Positions 34,603-43,790 of a stretch of 64,000 bases of DNA are shown here, in pieces. The stretch comes from Pseudoalteromonas sp. XI10 (GTDB lineage Bacteria; Pseudomonadota; Gammaproteobacteria; Enterobacterales; Alteromonadaceae). Position 1 is the first letter of the stretch; the number at the start of each line of letters is the position of its first letter. Position numbers and translations under genes: made by a program. The stretch is taken from the NCBI RefSeq assembly GCF_001469895.1, contig NZ_LOPY01000038.1, positions 1-64,000 of the forward strand. The letters are read 5' to 3'. The notes under the pieces are model-generated. The model had not been told where the DNA came from. It ran no database searches and worked only from the letters and a program-made list of their open reading frames with translations.

Positions 34603-35025
34603 ATGAAAACTTCAGCGCCTATTTTTGTTATTTTACTGCTATGTTCAGCTTGTAGCAGTCATTCACCTATCAACCAAGAAATGCAAACTAAGTTGCAAGG
34701 CTCATGGCAGTCTACAAATAGCCCAGTTTGTGAATCTAATTTTCATACCATAACGTTTAAAAATAAAACATTAGAAATCTCTTATGATGAGCAGGGCTAT
34801 ATTTCCGCGTCTGAAGCGAGAAAAACCTTCGTTTATAATATTCTCTCAGCAGAGAAAAATTTAATCCGTGTGCAGCTTGAAAATGAAACCCGCTTAGATA
34901 AAAAGGGCAAGCCTGTGGTTTGGCATCTAAAACCTCTTAGAAATGATAAATACTGTTGGGGCAGAGATGATTGGCCTGACCTTGCTTGTACAGCTTCTCG
35001 TTACAAATGCACTGTAAGCAATTAA
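34603..35025 (+). CDS. Hypothetical lipoprotein
   Basis: A 140-aa protein that I cannot assign. It begins with a hydrophobic stretch and the lipobox CSAC, with Cys17 followed by Ser, so outer-membrane sorting is likely. The mature part is a small beta-rich domain with a LQGSWQST start and cysteines in the first and last thirds (PVCESN, KYCWGRDDWPD, LACTAS, YKCTVS). The repeated Cys suggests disulfides in the periplasm. It ends one base before the COQ7-like gene and probably shares its transcript. Confidence 0.6.
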   Translation: MKTSAPIFVILLLCSACSSHSPINQEMQTKLQGSWQSTNSPVCESNFHTITFKNKTLEISYDEQGYISASEARKTFVYNILSAEKNLIRVQLENETRLDKKGKPVVWHLKPLRNDKYCWGRDDWPDLACTASRYKCTVSN

Positions 35026-35026
35026 G

Positions 35027-35542
35027 ATGATCTCAAAAGAAGTTGCTAGGATTGTGCGTGTTGATCATGCAGGTGAATTTGGGGCGATAAGTATTTATAA
35101 GGCTCAGTTATTTGTCTCTAAATTTTTATATCAAGATATCTCTGTACAGCTTAAAGAAATGCTAAATCATGAAATCGAGCATTTCAAAACTTTTGATTGT
35201 TGGTTAAAGGAACATAAAATACGGCATTGCTACGCAATCTGGTTTTGGTCTTTGGGTGGTTATTGTTTAGGTTTGATTACTGCTTTATTTGGACGTAAAG
35301 CAATTTGGGTGTGTACAGAAGCCGTTGAATCAACGGTTCTACATCATCTAGAATGGCAATTAAGTTATTTAGAGAACAACAATAAAAGCGCATATCAAGC
35401 GGTACTAAGCATTCAACAAGATGAAATTGAACACCAGAACCTAGGCAAAGTGAATGGTTCAAGTTCATTTTACTATTCACCAATCAGATTAGTCGTTAAA
35501 CACTCCACTAAATTTGCTATTTGGCTTTCTACTAAGTTGTAA
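35027..35542 (+). CDS. COQ7-family diiron protein
   Basis: A 171-aa protein that aligns over its whole length with the COQ7/CLK-1 demethoxyubiquinone hydroxylase family. Diiron ligands fit the family pattern: Glu17 (VDHAGEFGA), Glu49 and His52 (HEIEHFKTF), Glu101 (CTEAVESTVLHH) and Glu133 and His136 (QDEIEHQNLG). The family hydroxylates demethoxyubiquinone in ubiquinone synthesis. Many gammaproteobacteria use a flavin enzyme (UbiF) for this step; whether this organism has UbiF cannot be seen here. It sits between a lipoprotein and a secreted protein rather than ubi genes, so its quinone role is likely but not certain. It follows the lipoprotein stop by one base. Confidence 0.83.
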   Translation: MISKEVARIVRVDHAGEFGAISIYKAQLFVSKFLYQDISVQLKEMLNHEIEHFKTFDCWLKEHKIRHCYAIWFWSLGGYCLGLITALFGRKAIWVCTEAVESTVLHHLEWQLSYLENNNKSAYQAVLSIQQDEIEHQNLGKVNGSSSFYYSPIRLVVKHSTKFAIWLSTKL

Positions 35543-35564
35543 AACTAAAAATAAGGATAATTAA

Positions 35565-35981
35565 ATGAGATTTTGTTTGCTGATTTTGTTTTCGTTACCA
35601 TTTATGGTGTGTTCGGCTCAGTCTGAGCCAAATGCAGAATTAGAATTTGAACGGTTCTATAATGCATTGAAAATGGATGAAATCTTTAATGGCCTTGGTG
35701 GTGGTAATGTAGAGGTTGATACAAAGCAAATATTAGCAGATACACTAAAAGATTTACCTGAAAGTCAAAAGCAATTGTTGATAAATGCGATGGGGACATC
35801 TGTATTGGCAGAGCCAACAGACATGAGTGCCGCCAAGATGGCTTTTAAGCTTAAAATTCTTAGTTTATTAACACCACAAGAGCTTAAAATAGCAGCAGAT
35901 TTTTATTCAACAAATATTGGTTTAAAAGCGCATCGAGCCATAATCGAGGCGGAAGTAGCTGCTTCGAACGTTTTAGATTAA
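35565..35981 (+). CDS. Secreted DUF2059-like protein
   Basis: A 138-aa protein with a signal peptide (MRFCLLILFSLPFMVCSA, cleaved near residue 19). The C-terminal half contains LLTPQELKIAADFYSTNIGLKAH, close to the DUF2059 pattern in which a FYxSPxG stretch follows an E-rich helix. DUF2059 proteins are periplasmic or secreted and of unknown function. The assignment is tentative because only one segment is distinctive. It follows the COQ7-like gene by 22 bases and is the last gene of that group. Confidence 0.55.
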   Translation: MRFCLLILFSLPFMVCSAQSEPNAELEFERFYNALKMDEIFNGLGGGNVEVDTKQILADTLKDLPESQKQLLINAMGTSVLAEPTDMSAAKMAFKLKILSLLTPQELKIAADFYSTNIGLKAHRAIIEAEVAASNVLD

Positions 35982-36142
35982 TTGTTGTTTCCTATAAATT
36001 AATTAGTAAATCCAGAAAACACCACTTAACCTGTTATAAATATAAATATAAATAACCTGAATCCTTAACCTTTATTCCCAAAGCGCTGTGCTTTACGTGG
36101 TATCTCTACGAGTGAAGCGCTTTAATTATCCAATGCTAATCA

Positions 36143-36171
36143 TTTCAACTGGCTCAAAAAGTCCGTATAAT
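36143..36171 (+). promoter_or_regulatory. Probable ttcA promoter
   Basis: TATAAT at 36166-36171 is perfect, and TTTCAA at 36143-36148 lies 17 bp upstream. The start codon is about 52 bases beyond the expected start site. Confidence 0.6.
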
Positions 36172-36229
36172 CCACGCCGAACTTTTTACTATGAAACATG
36201 GCTTACAAAAGCCTGTATGAGCAGAGCAA

Positions 36230-37123
36230 ATGAATCAAACTGATACTAGAAAAGAAACTCTTGAATTTAATAAACTTCAAAAGCGTCTAAGAAGGCATGT
36301 TGGTAATGCGATTACTGATTACAACATGATTGAAGACGGTGATGTTGTTATGGCATGTATCAGTGGTGGTAAAGATTCTTTTGCAATGCTAGATATTTTG
36401 CTTAATTTACAAAAAGCAGCGCCGATTAAATTTGAAGTGATTGCAGTAAACCTTGATCAGAAGCAACCTGGTTTTCCTGAGCACATTTTGCCTGATTACT
36501 TTGAAACGCTAAATATTCCGTATTACATCGTTGATAAAGATACTTACTCAGTAGTAAAAGAAAAAGTACCAGAGGGCAAAACAACCTGTGGTCTGTGTTC
36601 ACGACTTCGTCGCGGCACACTTTATTCATTTGCAGAAAAAATTGGTGCAACCAAACTAGCACTTGGTCATCACATGGATGATATCGTTGAGACAATGTTC
36701 TTAAATATGTTCCATGGTTCACGACTAAAAGCGATGCCACCAAAATTGCGCTCTGATGATGAACGTAACGTGGTAATCCGTCCGTTGTCATATTGCCGTG
36801 AAAAAGATTTAATTAAATACGCTGAGCACAAAGACTTCCCAATTATTCCTTGTAATTTATGTGGCTCACAAGAAAACCTGCAGCGTCAATCAATTAAAGC
36901 GATGCTGACAGAGTGGGATAAGAAAACCCCAGGCCGTGTTGAAAGTATCTTTAAGTCTTTACAAAATGTTAGCCCAAGCCAGCTTGCAGACAGAAACTTA
37001 TTTGATTTTGAAAACTTACCGCTTGATAGAGAAGGCAATCGTGAAAGCTATGACTTTAGCGAGGCGGTGGTCTCATCAACAAACATTGATGAATCATTAT
37101 TTATTGATGTAACAAATATATAA
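36230..37123 (+). CDS. ttcA: tRNA 2-thiocytidine synthetase TtcA
   Basis: A 297-aa ATP-dependent tRNA thiolase that puts sulfur on cytidine 32 of some tRNAs. The PP-loop is SGGKDS at residues 45-50. The Fe-S/sulfur-handling cysteines are in [12 protein letters not shown] (Cys120, Cys123) and PCNLCGSQ (Cys208, Cys211). The N-terminal [20 protein letters not shown] is typical. It is next to fnr and uspE as in many gammaproteobacteria. The gene has its own promoter-like sequence and is followed by a shared terminator. Confidence 0.95.
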   Translation: MNQTDTRKETLEFNKLQKRLRRHVGNAITDYNMIEDGDVVMACISGGKDSFAMLDILLNLQKAAPIKFEVIAVNLDQKQPGFPEHILPDYFETLNIPYYIVDKDTYSVVKEKVPEGKTTCGLCSRLRRGTLYSFAEKIGATKLALGHHMDDIVETMFLNMFHGSRLKAMPPKLRSDDERNVVIRPLSYCREKDLIKYAEHKDFPIIPCNLCGSQENLQRQSIKAMLTEWDKKTPGRVESIFKSLQNVSPSQLADRNLFDFENLPLDREGNRESYDFSEAVVSSTNIDESLFIDVTNI

Positions 37124-37127
37124 AAAG

Positions 37128-37153
37128 AAAAAAGCCCCAAAATGGGGCTTTTT
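37128..37153. terminator. Bidirectional terminator between ttcA and uspE
   Basis: AAAAGCCCC and GGGGCTTTT pair around a five-base loop, with T-tails in both directions. It sits between converging genes. Confidence 0.88.
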
Positions 37154-37171
37154 TAATGCATATTTAAAAGG

Positions 37172-38095
37172 TTATTTAGCAAGTGGGCTCACATAGCCGT
37201 CTGGTTTTAGTGCTAAAACATCGCAGTCAAGGCTATCAATAACATGCTCTGCTGTGTTACCGACAAGCGCTGCACTTAAGCCAGTACGTCCAACTGTACC
37301 TATCACTACTAATTCGCTGTTGAGGCGTGCAGCCACATCAGGAATAACATCTTCTGGTAAGCCTTCTTCAATGTGGCAATGAGCTTTATCAATATCAAAC
37401 CCTTCAGCTAATGAAAGCGTTGATTCAAAGTGATGTTTTTTAACTGATTCGTTGTAAACACCTGGGTTGAATTCAGGGATTTCAATAGCGATATTAACTG
37501 GAGTTGCCGGGTAGGCATTCACAAGGTTAAGCGTTGCGTTGGCTAAATCACAAATGAAACGAGCGTCATTGATAATACGCTTGTTAAGTTCAAGGTGTTG
37601 TTCATTCTCACTCACTGCGTTCACAGCAGCTAAAATATTGCCTTTTGCCGGCCACTCTTTCTCTTTAACAAGCAAAACTGGAGCAGGGCACTTACGAATG
37701 AGGTGCCAGTCAGTTGGGGTGAAAATAACAGACTTAAGTGTATCGTGTTGATGGGTGCCTTTGACAACAAGATCAAAACCATCGTTGATCACGGTATTGA
37801 TAATGGCTTCGTAAGGGCGGTTATGCCAAACAACACAGCTATCAATGGTTAGCTCTGGGTAAAGGGCAATTTGTTCATTTAACCATTCTTGGCGGTCTTT
37901 TATGACGGCTTCGCGCATTGCTTCACGCTCATCAGCAGAAAGCATTGTGGTCATTTCATAAGAGAAGTCGTAGATACTGAGGAAAGCGGTGATGGTCGCG
38001 CCAGATTTTTTGGCTAGATCAATTGAGCGGCTTAAACTATGTTGCTGCTCTTTGGTTGGGTCTATAACTGCTAAAATTCGTTTAATTGCGTCCAT
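37172..38095 (-). CDS. uspE: Universal stress protein E
   Basis: A 307-aa protein with two tandem Usp domains (about residues 1-145 and 160-300), the UspE layout. Segments IKRILAVIDPTKEQQHSL, DLVVKGTHQH and CPAPVLLVKE come from the first domain, while VVIGTVGRTGLSAALVGNTAEHVIDSLDCDVLAL belongs to the second, written here as a position range 270-303. The ATP-binding G-2xG-9xG(S/T) region is best in the second domain. The start at 38095 follows AAGGAGC. An FNR-type box upstream (38181-38194) and fnr next door suggest oxygen-linked control. Confidence 0.92.
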   Translation of the reverse strand: MDAIKRILAVIDPTKEQQHSLSRSIDLAKKSGATITAFLSIYDFSYEMTTMLSADEREAMREAVIKDRQEWLNEQIALYPELTIDSCVVWHNRPYEAIINTVINDGFDLVVKGTHQHDTLKSVIFTPTDWHLIRKCPAPVLLVKEKEWPAKGNILAAVNAVSENEQHLELNKRIINDARFICDLANATLNLVNAYPATPVNIAIEIPEFNPGVYNESVKKHHFESTLSLAEGFDIDKAHCHIEEGLPEDVIPDVAARLNSELVVIGTVGRTGLSAALVGNTAEHVIDSLDCDVLALKPDGYVSPLAK

Positions 38096-38180
38096 GTGCT
38101 GCTCCTTAACTGTTCCGCAAAAAGTAGTACTTTGAGTGTAACCTAAATTTAGAACAGTTAAAGGGGCAAACAATATAAAG

Positions 38181-38194
38181 TTGCGTTAAATCAA
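38181..38194 (-). promoter_or_regulatory. FNR-type box upstream of uspE
   Basis: On the minus strand TTGATTTAACGCAA matches TTGAT-N4-ATCAA at eight of ten positions, about 86 bases before uspE. It overlaps the end of fnr. Confidence 0.45.
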
Positions 38195-38197
38195 ACT

Positions 38198-38932
38198 CTA
38201 TTTACATTTAATCGCTGCTGTTGCTGCAAGCGCTTGCTGGTCCAAAATGGTGATAAATTTACCTTCAACCTTAATAAAACCAGCTTTTTGGAAGCGGCTT
38301 AAAAGGCGGCTAATTGTTTCAACAGTAAGGCCTAAATAATTACCGATTTCACCACGTGTCATGGTTAAACGGAATTCTTTACGTGAGAAACCACGTTCAC
38401 CAAAACGCTCTGCAAGATTATAAATAAAACTGGCTAGACGCTCTTCAGCTGACTTTTTATTGAGTAACAATAACATTTCTTGGTCATAGTTAATTTCATT
38501 ACTCATTAAACGCATAATTTGTTGGCGTAGCTTAGGTAGTTTACCCGCTAATTCGTCTAGAGTATCGAATGGAATTTCACATACCATTGAAGTTTCAAGG
38601 GCTTGTGAGAAGCTTTGATGAGCCATTTTGTTAATAGCATCGAAACCAACCAAATCACCAGCTAAATGGAAACCAGTAATTTGTTCATCACCTTGTTCTG
38701 ACAAAGTATAAGACTTAAACGAGCCAGAGCGTACCGCATAAATGGCATTTAAGCTTTCGCCAGACTCAAATAAATAATCACCTTTATGCAGTGGTTTCTT
38801 ACGTTCGATGATTTCATCGAGACGATCCATTTCTTGACCGTTTAATGAAAATGGCAAACATAGCTGGCTGATACTGCAATTATTACAGCTAATTGTGCAT
38901 AAGCCTTTTGACTTGTTTTGTGAGAAGTCCAT
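38198..38932 (-). CDS. fnr: FNR-type oxygen-sensing regulator
   Basis: A 244-aa Crp/Fnr-family activator with the full set of cysteines for an O2-sensitive [4Fe-4S] cluster. Cys16, Cys19 and Cys25 are in [14 protein letters not shown], and Cys118 is in [10 protein letters not shown]; Cys12 is an additional N-terminal cysteine. The beta-roll has [20 protein letters not shown], and the DNA-binding helix is [20 protein letters not shown] (about residues 190-210), including the E-SR residues that read TTGAT half-sites. It should activate genes for low-oxygen respiration. The position beside the cbb3 cluster suits that. It is called EtrA in Shewanella. Confidence 0.95.
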   Translation of the reverse strand: MDFSQNKSKGLCTISCNNCSISQLCLPFSLNGQEMDRLDEIIERKKPLHKGDYLFESGESLNAIYAVRSGSFKSYTLSEQGDEQITGFHLAGDLVGFDAINKMAHQSFSQALETSMVCEIPFDTLDELAGKLPKLRQQIMRLMSNEINYDQEMLLLLNKKSAEERLASFIYNLAERFGERGFSRKEFRLTMTRGEIGNYLGLTVETISRLLSRFQKAGFIKVEGKFITILDQQALAATAAIKCK

Positions 38933-38970
38933 ACATCAAATCCATTCAAATAAGTTAACAACCCGTAAGA

Positions 38971-39642
38971 TTAATGAATTAGCTTATCGGTTGCTATAAT
39001 TAATAAGTATATACCGTACCATATTATTACGCTGCCTAGAATAACCCTAGTCCAAACATGGTTGAAAATAGTGTTTATTTTCTGGCTGACGAGTCCTACG
39101 CTTATCATGGCAGGAAAGGTGCCTAACGCGAAAAATAACATCACACCTGCACCATGTGATGCTGATGGGCTAGTCAGTGCCCAGGTTAGCGCTGAATAAA
39201 CTAATCCACAGGGCAACCAGCCCCACAAAGCGCCATAGAGTAGGGCTTTTGGGGTAGTATCGACCGGTAATAAATAACGATTAAGTTTAGCTAAATGCTG
39301 CCATACAAGGGTTTTGCCAAGTTTTTCTAGCCACTGAAGAGTTGCCGCTAAACGCATAATGTAAACCCCAACAAGCAGCATAAAAATACCACTCAAAAAC
39401 GACAACGCTATCGATATAGAAGTATTTTGCGCTGCAAAGCGACTACTAATTCCTGCTACAAGAGCACCGGCAAGCATGTAACTTAGTGCGCGGCCTAGGT
39501 TATAAGCAATCGAAAAGCTCACTGCACGGTTTTTGTTGGCGGCAAGTTGTAAACTACTGGCAATGCCACCACACATCGCTAGGCAATGACCACTACCTAA
39601 CAAGCCCATTATAAATGCACTAATAAACAGCGGATCAATCAT
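38971..39642 (-). CDS. Sulfite exporter TauE/SafE-like protein linked to cbb3 assembly
   Basis: A 223-aa inner-membrane protein with about six transmembrane helices. It has the DsbD/UreH-type motif GLLGSGHCLAMCGGIASSLQ at residues 14-33 (Cys20 and Cys24), matching the family found beside ccoS in many cbb3 clusters, and a second LPCGLVYSALTWAL at about 143-156. The CxxxC and PCG elements suggest metal or thiol transport across the membrane. In related clusters the protein is thought to help copper delivery to the oxidase. It overlaps ccoS by eight bases. Confidence 0.78.
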   Translation of the reverse strand: MIDPLFISAFIMGLLGSGHCLAMCGGIASSLQLAANKNRAVSFSIAYNLGRALSYMLAGALVAGISSRFAAQNTSISIALSFLSGIFMLLVGVYIMRLAATLQWLEKLGKTLVWQHLAKLNRYLLPVDTTPKALLYGALWGWLPCGLVYSALTWALTSPSASHGAGVMLFFALGTFPAMISVGLVSQKINTIFNHVWTRVILGSVIIWYGIYLLIIATDKLIH

Positions 39643-39802
39643 TACTTTTGTTGTGCTGCTCTTTATCGTCTTCGAACAGGATACTGTGGCCCTGTTTGTT
39701 TAAATCAGAAAATTGTTCGCTTTTTACAGCCCAAAAGAATACCCCAATGGCAATTAGCACAAATAAAATGGCAATTGGGATAAGCATGTAGATGATACTC
39801 AT
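39635..39802 (-). CDS. ccoS: Cbb3 oxidase assembly protein CcoS
   Basis: A 55-aa single-pass membrane protein with one helix (residues 4-26, MLIPIAILFVLIAIGVFFWAV, one short of the full span). After the helix it has KSEQFSDLNKQGHSILF, the family's usual motif. CcoS is needed for maturation of the cbb3-type oxidase. The start at 39802 shares the ATGA overlap with the ccoI stop, and the C-terminus overlaps the TauE-like gene. A longer reading from 39874 has no ribosome site and would lie inside ccoI. Confidence 0.92.
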   Translation of the reverse strand: MSIIYMLIPIAILFVLIAIGVFFWAVKSEQFSDLNKQGHSILFEDDKEQHNKSND

Positions 39803-42174
39803 AGTTTTAATAACCTTAATGAGTTGGTAATAACCAAAATGGAGCTTGCAGACATACCAATTACAGCCATCCAAGGAGCAACGAGCCCAAGGGCTGCCAA
39901 TGGTAAAATCGAACCATTGTAAATAAGTGATAATGCCAAGTTTTGCTTAACAATACGGCGCGTCTTTTTCGAGACAGTAAGCAAATGCTCTATGGCTGTT
40001 AGATCACTATTGAGTAATACCACATCGGCACTATTTTTGGAAATATCAGCGCCGGTTTCCATCGCAATAGATAAATGGGCACTGGCAAATACTGGGCTGT
40101 CATTCACGCCATCACCCACCATAGCAACAATGGAACCTTTACTTGCAAGTGCTTCGACATGGGTTTGTTTGTCGCGAGGGCTACATGCAGCGTGCACGGT
40201 ATCTAAATTGAGCTGTTTTGCAATTCGCTCACCACTGTTAGAGGCATCGCCCGTTAACATATGGCACTTAATTTGTTGCGAATGAAGTGTAATAATCAAT
40301 TTTTCTGCGTTATTACGTAGGCTGTCGGCTAAGTAAAAGCGCGCAACGACTTGTTTATCGATATACAAGGTTGCTTGCGCATCTGCTTTTTCGGTTTCAA
40401 ACCAACCGCTTTTACCTATCGCAAGGTGCTGATCATTTAGTAAAGCGGTAATGCCTTTACCCGGTTCGATAGTCACATTTTCAATAGGGTTCACTGTGTC
40501 GTTGAAACCAGCGAATGCATTAGCAATAGGGTGCTCAGAGAAACTTTCAAGTTGCGCTGCTAAGCGTAATGCATCAGCTTCACTGTATTGGCTGTTAACT
40601 AGTTCAACGCGTTCAACGGTAAAGCGACCTTGCGTTAAAGTACCTGTTTTATCAAAAGCGATATCTGTTAATTGTGGAAGCGTTTCTAACACATGGGCTT
40701 GTTTAATTAAAACCCCACGTTTAGTAAGGCTTGCTACTGCACACGTGAGAGCAGTTGGAATTGCTAAACTAAGTGCACAAGGGCAGGTTGCAACAAGTAC
40801 AGAAATAGTAACCCAAAAGGCATGCTCGGGGTCTATTTGATACCAACCAATTGCTGTTATTGAGGCAAACACTAATAAGCAGGCAACAAACCACTGCGCT
40901 ACTTTATCTGTTATCTCAACTAATCGCGGGCGCTTGGTTAACGCTGTGTGTTGTAACTTAATAATTTGATTAAGCAGGGTATTTTGACCGATTTTGTTGA
41001 TCTCAATACTGATCACACCATCGTGGTTAATCGTTCCTGCGTAAACTTGATGGCTGACAAACTTATTAACTGGCTGGTGTTCGCCGGTCATCATGGCTTC
41101 ATCAACGGTTGTTTGACCTTTTGTAACAATACCATCAGCAGGAATAGTCTCGCCTGCTTTGATTAATACAACATCACCCAGTTTTAGTTTTTTAGCGGCA
41201 ATTATCGATTCTTGATTATTCTCATCGATAATACGAGCTGTAAGCGGCAGTAACTTTTGCAAGTTAGCGGTAAATTCACTGGCTTTTAAACGGGCTCTAA
41301 ATTCTAAATACTTACCTAATAATAATAAGAAGGTAAACATACAGATAGATTCAAAATAAACTTCGCCAACCGACATTAATGTGGCATAACAGCTTGCCCC
41401 ATAAGCACCAAAAATAGCTAATGAGACGGGTAAATCCATATTCAGCTGTTTGGCTTTTAGACCATTAATGGCATTGGTTAAGAATGGCAGAGCACTATAA
41501 AGAATAACTGGAGAAGCAAGTACTAAGCTTATCCAGCGAAAATACTGCTCGAAGTTCTCTTCCATGCCAGAGAACATGCCAAAATACATGGCAAAAGCAA
41601 ACATCATTACTTGCATGGTCATCAGACCGGCAACCCCTAAACGGCGGATATAAGCTTTTGCGGCTTGCTGTTTTTGGCTCGCTTCAAGGTCTGCCTGAAA
41701 CGGATAGGCTTTATAGCCGATTTCGTGTAATGAGGTGATAATTTGGCTAAGCGGTGTAACCGATTTATCCCATTGGATCATGGCACGGTTGGTTGAAGTA
41801 TTTACATCAACACGTTTGATTGCTTTTAAGTTAAGTAGTTGTTTTTCGATTAACCAAGCACAGGCAGCACAGGTGATGCCTTCAACCGTTAATAGCACTT
41901 CTGATAAATCATTAGTGGCTGAAATAAACTCGTCTTGAATATCTTCGTTATCGTAACTTTTAATCAACTCGAGTTGCTCTGGAACAAGTTGTTCAACTTT
42001 ACCAGAGCGCACAGTTCTAAATTTATAGTAATCGGTCATGCCTTGGGCGACGATATTCTCAGCAACCGTTTGGCAACCAATACAACACATAGGTTGTGCC
42101 TTACCGTCTATTTCGACAGTCGCATTAAAGCCTTTTGGCACACTTTCAAGACAATGAAAGCAATTATCGGACAT
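39799..42174 (-). CDS. ccoI: Copper-transporting P1B-ATPase CcoI/FixI
   Basis: A 791-aa heavy-metal P-type ATPase. Its N-terminus has extra cysteines (Cys5 and Cys8; Cys30, Cys31 and Cys34) and the CXXC-bearing heavy-metal domain ITCAACAWLIEK with Cys102 and Cys105. Eight membrane helices are expected. The CPC motif is TCPCALSLAIP, the phosphorylation motif DKTGTLTQGRF, and the ATP-binding hinge GDGVNDSPVF. CcoI-type ATPases export Cu across the inner membrane for insertion into CcoN. The gene overlaps ccoS at the ATGA and lies nine bases behind ccoH. It is longer than a generic CopA at the N-terminus, as expected of CcoI. Confidence 0.94.
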   Translation of the reverse strand: MSDNCFHCLESVPKGFNATVEIDGKAQPMCCIGCQTVAENIVAQGMTDYYKFRTVRSGKVEQLVPEQLELIKSYDNEDIQDEFISATNDLSEVLLTVEGITCAACAWLIEKQLLNLKAIKRVDVNTSTNRAMIQWDKSVTPLSQIITSLHEIGYKAYPFQADLEASQKQQAAKAYIRRLGVAGLMTMQVMMFAFAMYFGMFSGMEENFEQYFRWISLVLASPVILYSALPFLTNAINGLKAKQLNMDLPVSLAIFGAYGASCYATLMSVGEVYFESICMFTFLLLLGKYLEFRARLKASEFTANLQKLLPLTARIIDENNQESIIAAKKLKLGDVVLIKAGETIPADGIVTKGQTTVDEAMMTGEHQPVNKFVSHQVYAGTINHDGVISIEINKIGQNTLLNQIIKLQHTALTKRPRLVEITDKVAQWFVACLLVFASITAIGWYQIDPEHAFWVTISVLVATCPCALSLAIPTALTCAVASLTKRGVLIKQAHVLETLPQLTDIAFDKTGTLTQGRFTVERVELVNSQYSEADALRLAAQLESFSEHPIANAFAGFNDTVNPIENVTIEPGKGITALLNDQHLAIGKSGWFETEKADAQATLYIDKQVVARFYLADSLRNNAEKLIITLHSQQIKCHMLTGDASNSGERIAKQLNLDTVHAACSPRDKQTHVEALASKGSIVAMVGDGVNDSPVFASAHLSIAMETGADISKNSADVVLLNSDLTAIEHLLTVSKKTRRIVKQNLALSLIYNGSILPLAALGLVAPWMAVIGMSASSILVITNSLRLLKL

Positions 42175-42183
42175 TAGAGTTTA

Positions 42184-42675
42184 CTACTTATATTCAGGGC
42201 TAATCGAAATCGTTTTATCAGTTGGTAGAATGACATCTTCTTTAAGTTTCCAACTGTTATCGATTGGTTCAATAAACACTGTGTATGCACCGTCAACATG
42301 GGTGTCGAGTAGGGCAGTAAAATCGCCATGGGCGTTTTTCATTAGGCTTACATCAAAGTCATTGGCTTTAATGGTGCGATGATAAAATGACATTTTTAAA
42401 GAGTGAACATTGCTTGCATCACCCTTGGTGAAAGTGAAAGTTACTTTGTCGCCTGCAACATTTAAATCGCCATGTAAATAAAGTGCTTTTGCTTTATTAA
42501 ATTTGCTGAGTTCAAGGTTAATTGCTTTGCCTTTTTTATAGTAATCATCAACAACCATATCTGGGCCGTTGCCAATCGCCATATAAATAAGACCAGCACA
42601 GCCGATGATGGCTGCAAGAGGAAAAGAGATTAAAAACCATGGCCAAAAGTTTTTATACCAAGGAGTGGGTTTCAT
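42184..42675 (-). CDS. ccoH: Cbb3 oxidase assembly protein CcoH/FixH
   Basis: A 163-aa inner-membrane protein. One helix spans about residues 12-32 (WFLISFPLAAIIGCAGLIYM), followed by the family motif DMVVDDYYKKGKAIN. The rest is a periplasmic domain. CcoH is required for assembly of the oxidase complex. It precedes ccoI by nine bases and is separated from ccoP by a terminator-like hairpin. ccoG, usually between ccoP and ccoH, is not present. Confidence 0.9.
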   Translation of the reverse strand: MKPTPWYKNFWPWFLISFPLAAIIGCAGLIYMAIGNGPDMVVDDYYKKGKAINLELSKFNKAKALYLHGDLNVAGDKVTFTFTKGDASNVHSLKMSFYHRTIKANDFDVSLMKNAHGDFTALLDTHVDGAYTVFIEPIDNSWKLKEDVILPTDKTISISPEYK

Positions 42676-42736
42676 AGTACTTATACCTTTAAAAACGTTG
42701 TACGCATTTTATCGGATTTAAAAGCAAAAGACTAAA

Positions 42737-42763
42737 AAAAAGCCTCCAGATGGAGGCTTTTTT
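42737..42763 (-). terminator. Terminator between ccoP and ccoH
   Basis: AGCCTCCA and TGGAGGCT pair around a tight AGAT loop. Runs of A before and T after let it act in both directions. Confidence 0.8.
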
Positions 42764-42824
42764 GATCTTAATTAATCTATTGAATTAAAAGATTAATTGT
42801 TTATACATTTTATTAACCGCGTGG

Positions 42825-43790
42825 TTATTTATCTTGCGATAAGCTGTAAACGTACGCTGTTAATAAGTGAACTTTATCTTCACCTAAAATGTCTTTCCAT
42901 GCTGGCATTACACCAGCGCGGCCATTGATAAGTGTTTCTTCAACAGCACGTTTAGAACCACCGTATAACCAGATGTTATCTGTTAGGTTAGGCGCACCAA
43001 ATGGTAAATTGTGTGCAACTGAACCTTTACCGTCAGCACCGTGACACGCAGCACACATTGCAAACTTAGCAGCACCTGCAGCAGCGTCTTTTTGGTTAAC
43101 AGTACGGCCTGAAAGGCTAAGTACGTGAGCAGTCATTTCTTTAATGCCTTGCTCGCCAAGTGCATCACCCCAAGGTGGCATCGCAGCAACACGACCGTAA
43201 AGAAGTGTTTCTTTGATCTTGTCTGGTGTACCGCCGTATAACCAATCGTTATCCGTTAGGTTAGGGAAGCCTTGACCACCACGTGCATCTGAACCATGAC
43301 ATTGTGCACAGTTTTGTGAGAATAAACGTTGACCAATCTCAAGCGCTTTTTCATCTTTAACTAGTGTTTCAATATCTTGTTTTGCGAATGACTCAAAGAT
43401 TGGGCCAAAACGCTCATCAGCAGCGATAAATTCTTGGTCTAATTGAACGTTCTCACCGTTAGCTAATGCTTGTTCAGTCGCTTCTTTAGACTCAGCTAAA
43501 GAAGTAATACCTTGGTTAGAACTTGTCCATTTACCTAAACCTTCCCAGTTACCTAAACCTGGGTAAGCAGCAAGGTAGTATACAGACCAAATGAATGTCG
43601 CGAAGAACATGTAAGTCCACCATTTTGGTAGTGGGTTGTTTAGTTCTTCAATGCCGTCAAACTCGTGACCACAGCTTTCGCCTTCTTTAACACCTGTGTA
43701 GTTTTTTAAGTTCCACAGAAGTAGGCCGAAGATGATAGCAAGACACGCTAGGGTTAATACGATAACCCATATACTCCAAAAGCTAGTCAT
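42825..43790 (-). CDS. ccoP: Cbb3-type cytochrome c oxidase subunit III (CcoP)
   Basis: A 321-aa membrane-anchored diheme cytochrome c. Two N-terminal helices (residues 7-28 and about 58-78) are followed by two c-type heme domains. The heme motifs are CAQCH (residues 161-165) and CAACH (246-250). Axial methionines lie in AAMPPWGDALG (Met204) and GVMPAWKDILG. CcoP passes electrons from soluble cytochromes to CcoO and CcoN. Its start overlaps the ccoQ stop by four bases. Length and order fit the normal ccoNOQP unit. Confidence 0.96.
   Translation of the reverse strand: MTSFWSIWVIVLTLACLAIIFGLLLWNLKNYTGVKEGESCGHEFDGIEELNNPLPKWWTYMFFATFIWSVYYLAAYPGLGNWEGLGKWTSSNQGITSLAESKEATEQALANGENVQLDQEFIAADERFGPIFESFAKQDIETLVKDEKALEIGQRLFSQNCAQCHGSDARGGQGFPNLTDNDWLYGGTPDKIKETLLYGRVAAMPPWGDALGEQGIKEMTAHVLSLSGRTVNQKDAAAGAAKFAMCAACHGADGKGSVAHNLPFGAPNLTDNIWLYGGSKRAVEETLINGRAGVMPAWKDILGEDKVHLLTAYVYSLSQDK

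Noticed and set aside
36080-36123. Hairpin AAAGCGCT/AGCGCTTT as a terminator behind the secreted DUF2059-like gene
   Set aside because: The stem has several mismatches and there is no T-run on the plus strand; it may only be a chance inverted repeat.
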